DNA from: Paenibacillus sp. JCM 10914
GTDB taxonomy: Bacteria > Bacillota > Bacilli > Paenibacillales > Paenibacillaceae
DNA length: 43,008 nt
Direction of reading: 5' to 3'
NCBI RefSeq assembly: GCF_001315105.1
Contig: NZ_BAZR01000039.1
Location: 1-43,008 of the forward strand
Part shown: in pieces, positions 22,778 through 30,058 of the stretch
How positions within the stretch are numbered: position 1 is the stretch's first letter
How the letters are laid out: every line of letters starts with the position of its first letter
Notes under the pieces: generated by a model
What the model saw: only the letters and a program-made list of their open reading frames with translations
The model's database searches: none
What the model was told of the DNA's origin: nothing
Program-made: the position numbers and the translations under genes

Positions 22778-23124
22778 GGCATTTCCTCCGTTTGTTCCGA
22801 TTTATCGATTTGTTGAATGGCATCAACTAAGTTTCCCCATTCCTCCGACATTTCCTCTAGAAGCTCCTTCCCTAATGGACTGAGAATATAATATTTCCTA
22901 GGTGGCCCTGACGTTGATTCCTGCCAAAATGATTCAATGTACTTTTCTTTGGAAAGACGTCTTAACAGGGGGTATAGAGTTCCCTCTGTAACGGATAGAA
23001 TTTCCCATTTGCTTAACAAAGCCGTGAATTCATAACCATATCGCTTTTTCTGTTTGAGAAGAAGTAAGATCGAATACTCCAAAATCCCTCTTCTGACTTG
23101 GGATATCCATTCATTTATATTCAT
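22774..23124 (-). CDS. PadR-family transcriptional regulator
   Basis: This is a small winged-helix repressor of about 116 residues. The N-terminal pattern RRGILEYSILLLLKQKKRYGYE, the recognition region SVTEGTLYPLLRRL and the wing GPPRKYYILSPLGKELLEE are typical of PadR, followed by a short C-terminal dimerisation helix. The ATG at 23124 is chosen because AAGGTG lies 6 bases upstream of it; upstream in-frame ATG and other starts are too close to or before this site. PadR proteins usually repress their own operon and release on binding a drug-like ligand. The downstream genes are HAAS, DUF4097 and an RND pump, so control of self-protection by the peptide product is a plausible inference. Confidence 0.9.
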   Translation of the reverse strand: MNINEWISQVRRGILEYSILLLLKQKKRYGYEFTALLSKWEILSVTEGTLYPLLRRLSKEKYIESFWQESTSGPPRKYYILSPLGKELLEEMSEEWGNLVDAIQQIDKSEQTEEMP

Positions 23125-23130
23125 AGTCAT

Positions 23131-23209
23131 CACCTTGAGATGAGTGTAGCACAAGGTACTATGCAGCGCAAGGTATAATTGTATAATTTTCCTTTTTTTG
23201 AATTTTCAA
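23131..23209 (-). promoter_or_regulatory. Probable PadR-operon promoter with repeated CAAGGT elements
   Basis: Read leftwards, TTGAAA (complement of 23204-23209) and TATACA (complement of 23180-23185) are 18 bases apart and could be a promoter for the padR operon. Just downstream, CAAGGTA occurs at 23152-23158 and again at 23169-23175, and the inverted form ACCTTG at 23132-23137 overlaps the padR ribosome binding site. This placement fits an autorepressor operator. No experimental PadR motif was matched. Confidence 0.4.
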
Positions 23210-23216
23210 TCCTGCT

Positions 23217-23461
23217 CACATTATACTTAGAGCCGATGAAGGCGAAGAGGGACCGGCATGGGCAGACGTAGGAATTACAGAAGCTTACAACGTCCATGAA
23301 AACAAGACCAGAAACTTGCGAAAACGCCGAAAAAGGCAAGCAAGACGCGCTTGATCTGGAAAAACGGACAGACTACACCTCCAAAATGGATGGGAAAGCA
23401 GGGCGAGATTAATAGCCTACGCTTGCATTTAGTCGACGTTCACTATACGGAAGCTAAGTAA
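23217..23461 (+). pseudogene. Remnant of IS630-family transposase
   Basis: Translation shows fragments that line up with IS630-type transposases. The first is an N-terminal piece ILRADEGEEGPAWADVGITE... with the helix-turn-helix stretch NVHENKTRNLRKR. Next, in shifted frames, come LEKRTDYTSKMDGKA and ARLIAYAC, and finally VDVHYTEAK, which resembles the LEVHYTPKHGSW motif near the C terminus. The catalytic core between the last two pieces is missing, and there are several frameshifts and stops. No terminal inverted repeats were identified. The element is dead and lies exactly between the leftward efflux operon and the rightward synthetase operon. Bases 23462-23591 after it show no gene. Confidence 0.6.
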
Positions 23462-23591
23462 AATCGTTATGGTGGCCAACCGTAAACTGGCGTTTTCCCA
23501 CTCCAGATGTTCGAATCTACATGTTCTTTAATGGTTACAGAGCACTAGTTTATTATCTGTAGTGGTTAATTTTCCTAAAAAAATACAATGC

Positions 23592-23621
23592 TTGACAATA
23601 TACGCAATTTTATATTATGCT
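23592..23621 (+). promoter_or_regulatory. Promoter for the thioesterase-to-NRPS operon
   Basis: A perfect -35 box TTGACA at 23592-23597 is followed after 18 bases by TATGCT at 23616-23621, in a very AT-rich stretch. It lies about 55 bases before the thioesterase start. All following genes to the window end are on the same strand with short gaps, so this may drive the whole right-hand block. A short ACCTA/TAGGT inverted repeat at 23649-23663 overlaps the leader. Confidence 0.6.
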
Positions 23622-23674
23622 TATTAAGTTCCAAAATGTAGGAAACTTACCTAAAAGATAGGTCGTTGGTAATT

Positions 23675-24466
23675 ATGGTTATGAATTATAACTGTCGTAA
23701 TCTTCGTGAATCGAAGTATTTTCTTTCGACAGAACACAAACCGAAGGAAATGGCGAGACTATTTTGTTTCCCTTATGGAGGTGGTAACGCTTCGATATAT
23801 CGTGAATGGAATAGACTACTTCCCCCTCAGATTGGCGTCTATCCAATACAGCTACCAGGGAGAGGGGCCAGAATTAGCGAGAATCTTCCGACTAACTTGT
23901 CTTCTATCATTGATGAATTGGTAGAAGCTATCCTACCATTATCAGATCTTCCCTACTTTTTTTTCGGTCATAGTATGGGAGCGCTCCTAAGTTTTGAACT
24001 ATGCCGTCGATTAAGAACTCACGAAACTACACCTGTTCATTTGTTTGTATCGGGATACAGAGCCCCTCATTTAGAAGATTCAGAACCTCATTTGCATACA
24101 CTTCCGGACCATGAATTTCTACAGGAAATTATCAACATGAACGGAACCCCCACAGAAACGATTTCTGATAAATCATTTGTCGAATTTTTCCTGCCTATTT
24201 TACGTTCGGATTTTAGGATTTGCGAATTATACCGTTATATTGAAGAAGTACCACTCGATATTCCGATCACAGCTTTTGGTGGCAACAAGGATCCTGACGT
24301 TTCTCCCGATGATCTTAAAGAGTGGAAAATACATACGACCAATCGATTCAATTATTTTATGTTGGATGGCGATCACTTTTTTTTACATCAACAACAATCA
24401 CGTTTGGTTAACATGATTTCGCTTATTGGTATTGAAGAAATGAAAAGGTTTACTATGAAACGATGA
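23675..24466 (+). CDS. Type II thioesterase (SrfAD/GrsT-like)
   Basis: This is a stand-alone alpha/beta-hydrolase of about 263 residues that removes wrongly primed or stalled groups from NRPS carrier domains. It contains the early FCFPYGGGNASIYREW motif of the family, the nucleophile elbow GHSMG (Ser100), the acid in GGNKDPDV (Asp206) and the histidine in GDHFFL (His234), so the catalytic triad is complete. Two in-frame ATG codons (23675, 23681) and a TTG (23666) are possible starts; 23675 has the most plausible distance to AAAGATAGGT. It is the first gene of the rightward block and lies one base before the next gene. It could serve either NRPS set. Confidence 0.92.
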   Translation: MVMNYNCRNLRESKYFLSTEHKPKEMARLFCFPYGGGNASIYREWNRLLPPQIGVYPIQLPGRGARISENLPTNLSSIIDELVEAILPLSDLPYFFFGHSMGALLSFELCRRLRTHETTPVHLFVSGYRAPHLEDSEPHLHTLPDHEFLQEIINMNGTPTETISDKSFVEFFLPILRSDFRICELYRYIEEVPLDIPITAFGGNKDPDVSPDDLKEWKIHTTNRFNYFMLDGDHFFLHQQQSRLVNMISLIGIEEMKRFTMKR

Positions 24467-24467
24467 G

Positions 24468-24674
24468 ATGGAGAGTGAAGATTTGGAACCGATTTATTTA
24501 ATTCCTTTGGCAGTTATTTGGCTTATTCTCGTTATTGTTGCTTTGGCAGATATCTCTCGAAGGGATAATTCACAGGTAAGAGGCGATAAAAAGTGGATTT
24601 GGGTGCTTGTCATTATATTTGTTAACACACTTGGACCAATCATCTACCTGCTTGCGGGCCGTAAAGATACATAA
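24468..24674 (+). CDS. PLDc_N-domain membrane mini-protein
   Basis: This is a 68-residue protein with two membrane helices (about 8-28 and 44-62), separated by a charged loop, and the closing GPIIYLLAGRKD signature of the PLDc_N (phospholipase D nuclease N-terminal) family. Such proteins, for example YxlE of Bacillus subtilis, are usually encoded beside an ABC transporter ATPase and permease and have been linked to its control. Here a permease follows directly, but no ATPase gene is present. The start lies one base after the thioesterase stop codon. Confidence 0.8.
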   Translation: MESEDLEPIYLIPLAVIWLILVIVALADISRRDNSQVRGDKKWIWVLVIIFVNTLGPIIYLLAGRKDT

Positions 24675-24719
24675 TTTTTAGATGGGTTGCTATTCCTATC
24701 TCGAAAGCGGTGATGAAGT

Positions 24720-25490
24720 GTGTTTGTTACAATGTTACAAAAAGAATTTCTTGAAATGATCAGGTCATACAAAATCGCAATCATTCTGCTCATTTTCATT
24801 GTCCTAACCGTAATGCAACCGGTTATGTTTAAGTTACTTCCCCAATTATTAAAGGATCTGTCTGATTTGCCCAATGGTTCTGTTATTCAGATTCCTACGC
24901 CTGATGCTACTACTATTATGGCTACATCGCTCGGAAAGTTCGGAGTCATCGGCTCCATTGTTGTTATCATTATGACAATGGGTACGATTGTCAATGAGCG
25001 GCTTTCTGGAGTGGCCTCTTTAGTATTAGTCAAACCAATCGGCAAAAGCGGATATTACTGGGCAAAAATAATCTCGAATTCAATATTAGTCGCTATAAGT
25101 ATGCTGATTGCCATGGCCATCACGGCCATTACTACTGATTTACTGTTTGATAGCGTCGATTATTATCGAATTTTGTTGGCTACTTTGATTTATATTCCCT
25201 ACCTTATATTAGGTGTTTTTTTGGCGGTTTCTGCATCGGCTATTGCCAAAAGTCCTGCGGTTGCTGGCGGCATCGCAATTCTTATTCATTTCTCATTGTC
25301 CTTCGTCCCCACTTTCATGAATCAAGATGATTTCGTTTATCGTATAAGCCCTTCCAAAATAATTGATGATTCCATTAATGTAATAATGGAACAGAGCACT
25401 GATTTTTGGCCAGCTATTGGAGGTATTAGTGCTATTGCCTTAGTTGTAGGCTTTATCGGATTGTTTTGTTTTAAACGTGCTGAAAATTAG
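24720..25490 (+). CDS. ABC-2-type transporter permease without ATPase gene
   Basis: This is a 256-residue integral membrane protein with about six hydrophobic helices: one near residues 18-40, a pair around 80-150, a pair around 155-205 and a last one near 230-250. It resembles ABC-2-type permeases such as YxlG. The GTG start at 24720 has GGTGA 6 bases upstream. It contains no Walker motifs and would need a separate ATPase. In related PLDc_N-containing operons the ATPase gene lies between the PLDc_N gene and the permease, whereas here only 45 bases separate them. Possible roles are peptide export or immunity; this is inferred only from position. Confidence 0.82.
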   Translation: MFVTMLQKEFLEMIRSYKIAIILLIFIVLTVMQPVMFKLLPQLLKDLSDLPNGSVIQIPTPDATTIMATSLGKFGVIGSIVVIIMTMGTIVNERLSGVASLVLVKPIGKSGYYWAKIISNSILVAISMLIAMAITAITTDLLFDSVDYYRILLATLIYIPYLILGVFLAVSASAIAKSPAVAGGIAILIHFSLSFVPTFMNQDDFVYRISPSKIIDDSINVIMEQSTDFWPAIGGISAIALVVGFIGLFCFKRAEN

Positions 25491-25538
25491 TTTTTGTAAT
25501 CTCTAAAAACTTGCTATTCAGGGTGGTGAAAACAGTTA

Positions 25539-25862
25539 ATGATTGTAGTAACGAGTGAAAATATTCCTTCGTACCGAGTGGTGGAATTGAAGGGGACCGT
25601 TTTTGGAATCGTTTGTCGATCAAGAGGAGTCGGCAAAGATATTACGGCGGCCTTCCGAGGTTTGGTGGGAGGAGAAATAAAAGAATATACAGAGTTGCTT
25701 GAAGATACTCGGTTACAAGCAATTGATAGGATGGTTAAGAATGCCTCTCTTATGGGAGCAAATGCTGTAGTGATGGTTAGATTCGACTCGGCTTCTATCG
25801 GGAGTTCCATGACTGAAGTCTTGGCTTATGGCACCGCTGTAATTGCTGAAAAGATCGAATGA
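25539..25862 (+). CDS. YbjQ-family (UPF0145) protein
   Basis: This is a small soluble protein of 107 residues. The pattern GTVFGIVCRSRGVGKDI, then GGEIKEYTELLEDTRLQAIDRM and GANAVVMVRFDS, matches the YbjQ/UPF0145 family, whose members form oligomeric rings and were once proposed to bind metals; the biological role is unclear. GGTGGTGA precedes the ATG. The stop overlaps the start of the next gene. Its presence inside a peptide synthetase operon is unusual, but nothing in the sequence links it to synthesis. Confidence 0.85.
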   Translation: MIVVTSENIPSYRVVELKGTVFGIVCRSRGVGKDITAAFRGLVGGEIKEYTELLEDTRLQAIDRMVKNASLMGANAVVMVRFDSASIGSSMTEVLAYGTAVIAEKIE

Positions 25863-26086
25863 TGAAATTTATTGTTGCTTACGTCGTGTTTCAAATTATC
25901 ATATTCACTGTTCTAATCGTGATCAGTTCGAAAAAAGACAAACGTTTCGCAGCAGCGATTCAGAAACCACCACCGAACTTTGAACCTACAAATGAGGTGT
26001 TCTACGATCCAATCGAAAATATTATGAAAAGAGTGTATTACAACCAGTTCACTGGCGAAAGAATATATTTAACTGAACTGGATTGA
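25859..26086 (+). CDS. Unrecognised single-span membrane mini-protein
   Basis: This protein has 75 residues and I do not recognise the family. A hydrophobic helix at about residues 4-23 is followed by a basic stretch (SSKKDKRF) and a polar tail with a proline cluster and the segment YYNQFTGERIYL. This suggests an N-terminal membrane anchor with a cytoplasmic tail. It begins on the ATG overlapping the stop codon of the YbjQ-family gene, so the two are probably translated together and may act together. ATG 25862 is an equally possible start. Confidence 0.6.
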   Translation: MMKFIVAYVVFQIIIFTVLIVISSKKDKRFAAAIQKPPPNFEPTNEVFYDPIENIMKRVYYNQFTGERIYLTELD

Positions 26087-26118
26087 ATAGGATATTAATG
26101 TTTTTGATGGAGGCCTTG

Positions 26119-27396
26119 ATGTCGGATAATATTCAATTTTTTTTGTCAGTAGCTATTGCATTGTTTCTGATTTTGTTGATATCGAGCTATGTGGATGGCT
26201 TGCCACATTAATCGCACAGCCTCGAGTGGTTGGAGAGATGGTTTCAGGGGTGCTGTTAGGCCCTACAGTGTTTGGACTGTTTTTTCCTGATTTAATGACG
26301 TATGTTTTTTCTGCTGATGTAAAGAGCTTTCTTTATGTAATAAGTAACTTGGGTTTAACTATTTATATGTTTCTGATCGGCGCAGAGATGGATCTGAATA
26401 ATGTGAACCGTTCTTCTCTCAGAAAAGCAGGATTATTGGCGTTTTCGGGAATAGTTCCTTCATTTTTTCTCGGAGTTGCAGTGGCTTACTTATTTTATGA
26501 ATCGATCTCGCTTAAATCAATCTCTCCTTTGAATTTTGCGATATTTCTTGGGATTTCATTGTCAATTACCGCCTTCCCGATGCTTGCTAGAATTTTACAA
26601 GATGAAGATGGTCAAAACAAAGCTAGGCTCCTTAACTTTGATAGCTGCTAGTATCGATGACGCTGCTGCATGGTGCTTGTTGGCGGTTTTAACCGCAATT
26701 GCCCAAGCTAAAAGCGTGATAAATGGATTATACACTGGAATATTAGGAGTTTTATTCGTTCTAATCATCTTCTATATTGTTAAACCACTTCTGAAAAAAC
26801 TGGGGAATCGGGTGGAAGCAATTGGACGATTAAATCAAGGTGATTTTGCAGTAATTTTACTCTTGATTTTGACTTGTGCCATTTATACCGATTACATAGG
26901 AATTTATTCGGTTTTCGGTGGGTTCATTCTGGGCATTGCATCACCGAGAGGAAAAGTGTTTCTAAAGGAAATTAATGAGAAATTTACTTACATAGTAGTT
27001 GTGTTTTTACTTCCTATCTTTTTTACTTTTTCTGGTCTCAATACTGATTTAACCGGAATATTCAATTTGAATCTACTAATTCCAGCGTTTGTTATTATTG
27101 TGGTATCTATTATTGGTAAATATATTGGTTGTATGCTATTTATGAAAAAAATGGGCTTTAGTTGGAGGGAATCATCGGCAATTGGTGGATTGATGAACGC
27201 TAGGGGTTTAATGTTGCTCATAGTCTTGAATATTGGATTAAGCTATAACATGATCACACATGATCTGTATTCCATTTTAGTATTAATGACTGTTATTACG
27301 ACCATGCTCGCCATGCCGATTTACAAATACTCGATGGGAAAAAGACAAAAAGCGGGAAGCAAATCATCTCAAAAGTTAGACTACTCAGGACCTTAA
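26119..27396 (+). CDS. CPA2-type cation/proton antiporter (two frameshifts)
   Basis: After correcting two single-base shifts (one missing base near 26186, one extra A at 26614-26617) this is a 425-residue protein with about 12 membrane helices. The start ATG 26119 follows GGAGG. Conserved parts are QPRVVGEMVSGVLLGPTVFG near the N terminus, SLSITAFPMLARIL, the acidic pair in GSLTLIAASIDDAAAW, and GGLMNARGLMLLIVLNIGL. These are hallmarks of the monovalent cation:proton antiporter-2 family (KefB/NapA-like). No C-terminal TrkA-N domain is present. It lies in the run of membrane genes before the NRPS. A role in coping with ion leakage caused by a membrane-active peptide is only an inference. Confidence 0.85.
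26182..26190 (+). other. Frameshift site (missing base) in antiporter gene, 5' part
   Basis: From ATG 26119 the frame reads MSDNIQFFLSVAIALFLILLIS and then runs into a stop at 26209. One base away it continues RLCGWLATLIAQPRVVGEM, the usual family sequence. One base is missing near 26186. Confidence 0.75.
26614..26617 (+). other. Frameshift site (extra base) in antiporter gene, middle
   Basis: The frame ends as ILQDEDGQNKARLLNF and resumes in another frame as TKLGSLTLIAASIDD. Reducing the A4 run to A3 gives DEDGQTKLGSLTLIA, matching the family. Confidence 0.8.
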
Positions 27397-27460
27397 TGTT
27401 TCGAATCCTTTTACAGCACATAGTACGCTGTTTTAAAAATAACTTAAAAGGAGATTTCAA

Positions 27461-28998
27461 ATGACAAAACACTATGATCTCGTAATTATCGGTGCAGGCC
27501 CCGGAGGCATTCAACTAGCTATCTCTCTTCAGGAATTAAGTGAGCAATGGGGTCGAACGATAAATTATGTTTTATTAGAAGCAGATATGCAGGTCGCTTC
27601 TTTTTTTCGGAAGTACCCTATTCATGGTCAATTGATCAGTAACAACAAACTCTTTACTGGTTACCCGCCTACACATCCGATTTCTGAAAGATATGATTGG
27701 AACAGTTTATTAACGAAGGATAAGAAAATCATGATGCGCAATTATAGCACTGACTTTCATCCGCGCAGAGAAGCTTTGGTAGAAATGCTTCAGGATATCG
27801 TCAAAGAGTATAACCTACCGATTCAATATAATACGAAATGTGAAATGATCGAGAAGAAAGACGGGAGTTTTGAACTTATAACCAATGAAGGAATCCTAAG
27901 TTCAGATTACGTAGTAATTGCATCTGGCTTGACTCCTATAAAACCTGAAATACCTGGGCTGGAGCTAGCAACAATGTACGAGGATATGAAGAGAAAAGAG
28001 TATTACCGGGACAAAAGAGTTCTCATTATCGGAAAAGGTAACAGCGCAATGGAATCAGCTCAAGATATTTTGAATGAAGCCAATGTGATTATGCTTGCGA
28101 GTCCAAGTTCGACTAGAATGGCATATAAAACTCATTATGTTGGACATGTACGCGCGGTCAATTCTTTTTGATAGAGAACTATCAGCTTAAACATCAAGCA
28201 GCGTTATTAGATTGTAATATCGTATCAATTGAAAAAGTGGAAAATGGATTCAATGTAACGTTAGCTTATATTCATGCTGAGGGCGAAGTCGAGACTTTGT
28301 TTTTTCACGAAGTAATCGCTGCAACAGGATTTAAACCCAATTTCGAGCAATTTACAAAACATTTAGAACTTAGAAAAATGAATGGAAAATTTCCTTCGAT
28401 ATCAGGAGAGTTTGAGTCGACAGAGGTTCACAATTTATTTTTTGCTGGTGCCCACACACATGGCCTTGATTTCCGTAAAACATCAAGTGGCTTTATTCAT
28501 GGATTTCGATACAATTCCAGAATACTGGCCAACGTGCTTACTTTACGCATGGGATTCCCAATAGATCAGCGAACGATCGCTGAAAAAGACGTTGTACAAA
28601 CCCTATTGACTGTGCTCACGGAAAATCCGGATATTTTTCTTCAGCCTGGACTTATAGCATACATATTGGAATATGTGAATGGGCAATGGAATGAAATTGG
28701 ATATAGAACTCTTCCGGATTTCAACAAACTAAGTGATGGATCAGATTCTTATTTTATTGCGGTCACATTGGAGTATGGTGATATCGATAATTATCCTGAC
28801 GTTCTCAGCATTCCTAGACGACCAGGAAATGCAGCGGATAGTACTTTCTTGCATCCAATAATTCGAATTAGAAACCAAAACATAGATATTAAACAAGATT
28901 TGGAAGAAGTGTTGGAAGTTAATTTCATGTCGGAAAAGTACTTTAATGAACTTACCCGTATTCTTGAGGAACATTGTTATGCGACTAAATCTTGCTAA
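27461..28998 (+). CDS. FOXRED2-like FAD-dependent oxidoreductase/monooxygenase (one frameshift)
   Basis: After restoring one T at 28165-28169 this is a 512-residue two-nucleotide-fold flavoprotein. The FAD-binding motif IIGAGPGG lies at the N terminus, the segment FFRKYPIHGQLISNNK...DWNSLL resembles FOXRED2-type enzymes, the NAD(P)H motif IIGKGNSAMESA lies at about residue 190, and AATGFKPN at about residue 286. The last 150 residues form an extra domain with no motif I recognise. AAAGGAGA precedes the ATG. Its place directly before SbnB and the lipopeptide NRPS suggests oxidation or hydroxylation of an amino acid building block, of the fatty acid or of the peptide, but the substrate cannot be read from sequence. 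A weak ACAGC/GCTGT hairpin followed by Ts lies in the 64 bases before it. Confidence 0.82.
28165..28169 (+). other. Frameshift site (missing T) in flavoenzyme gene
   Basis: The frame stops after HVRAVNSF and continues one base away as LIENYQLKHQAALLDC. Lengthening the T5 run by one base joins them. The protein stays colinear with family members on both sides. Confidence 0.85.
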
Positions 28999-29024
28999 TC
29001 AGGTATGAGCAAAGGGGGGATTTT

Positions 29025-30005
29025 GTGATTTATTTATCAGAAAAACATATACAGCGGCTTGGAATCGATTGGCATAGGTTAATTGATGTCATACGAAGCG
29101 CAGTTTATGGTATGAAAGAAGAACAATATTCACAACCCATTAAACCATACTTGAGGTATCGCAACCTAAAAAACCGGATTATCGCAATGCCTGCTTTCAT
29201 TGGAGCTGATTTTAACCTCGCCGGTATTAAATGGATAGCTAGTTTTCCAGACAATATACATAAGGGTTTGCCGAGGGCACACAGTGTCACGATTCTGAAT
29301 GATGCGGATACGGGTGTGCCAGTAGCCATTATCAACACTGCAAATATAAGTGTGATTAGAACAGCCTCCGTCAGTGGATTAATTATGGAACATTTTTTTC
29401 GAGTTAGAAATATATCTTCCATTAACGTCGGAATCATTGGATTCGGACCTATCGGACAGGGACACCTCGATATGTGTCTAAGTCTGTTTGGAGAACGTAT
29501 TCAGAATGTTTTCATACATGACCTCAAACCCATTAACTTAGACGAATTATCGATCTCTGAACAAGACAAGGGAAAATTGATTACGGTGGAAGGTTGGCAA
29601 GAAGCATATAAAGAAGCTGACGTATTCATTACTTGTACCGTGGCGGCAGAGCCATACATAAATTTGCCGCCCAAAAAAGGCTCATTACAGCTTAATGTAT
29701 CTCTACGCGACTATACATTAGACATCTATAAGTATGTTAAGAACAGCATATTTGTAGACGATTGGGATGAAGTGTGCCGGGAGAAAACAGATATTGAAAT
29801 GTTCGCGCTTCATAAAGGTTTAACCCAAGAAGACACCCATTCGTTGGTTGACCTGGTTTGTGATAACGGTATGGAAAGAATTAGCCAAGAAGAAGCAATA
29901 ATGTGTAACTTGATGGGAATGGCCTCATTCGATATCGCAGTAGCATCCCACTTTATTATATGTGCAAAACAAGACGATATTTACACAGATCTATCTCTTG
30001 TTTAG
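29025..30005 (+). CDS. sbnB: SbnB-type dehydrogenase (ornithine cyclodeaminase superfamily)
   Basis: This is an NAD-dependent enzyme of 326 residues. The pattern QPIKPYLRY, then NRIIAMPAFIGADF, GIKWIASFPDNI and RAHSVTILND, together with the nucleotide-binding GIIGFGPIGQGH, matches SbnB. That enzyme oxidises N-(2-amino-2-carboxyethyl)-glutamate to give L-2,3-diaminopropionate in siderophore and antibiotic pathways. The GTG at 29025 is preferred because AGGGGGGA (29013-29020) lies just upstream; an earlier ATG at 28992 overlaps the flavoenzyme gene and lacks such a site. The usual partner SbnA, which makes the substrate from phosphoserine and glutamate, is not in this window. A simple ornithine cyclodeaminase role is an alternative. 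A diaminopropionate supply for the following NRPS is inferred. Confidence 0.82.
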   Translation: MIYLSEKHIQRLGIDWHRLIDVIRSAVYGMKEEQYSQPIKPYLRYRNLKNRIIAMPAFIGADFNLAGIKWIASFPDNIHKGLPRAHSVTILNDADTGVPVAIINTANISVIRTASVSGLIMEHFFRVRNISSINVGIIGFGPIGQGHLDMCLSLFGERIQNVFIHDLKPINLDELSISEQDKGKLITVEGWQEAYKEADVFITCTVAAEPYINLPPKKGSLQLNVSLRDYTLDIYKYVKNSIFVDDWDEVCREKTDIEMFALHKGLTQEDTHSLVDLVCDNGMERISQEEAIMCNLMGMASFDIAVASHFIICAKQDDIYTDLSLV

Positions 30006-30058
30006 TAACTCCTGATAAATGACGAATTCCAATTTGAAATAGAAACGGGGTTCTTTAA

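Noticed and set aside
24675..24719. Remnant of an ABC ATPase gene
   Set aside because: The 45-base gap carries only the permease ribosome binding site; no Walker or signature motif can be read in any frame.
28150..28180. Programmed -1 ribosomal frameshifting at the T5 run
   Set aside because: No canonical slippery heptamer with a downstream structure is apparent, and eight other shifts of both directions in unrelated genes make sequencing indels more likely.
29025..30005. Siderophore (staphyloferrin B-like) cluster indicated by SbnB
   Set aside because: No NIS synthetase, iron uptake genes or SbnA are present; the neighbours are lipopeptide NRPS domains.
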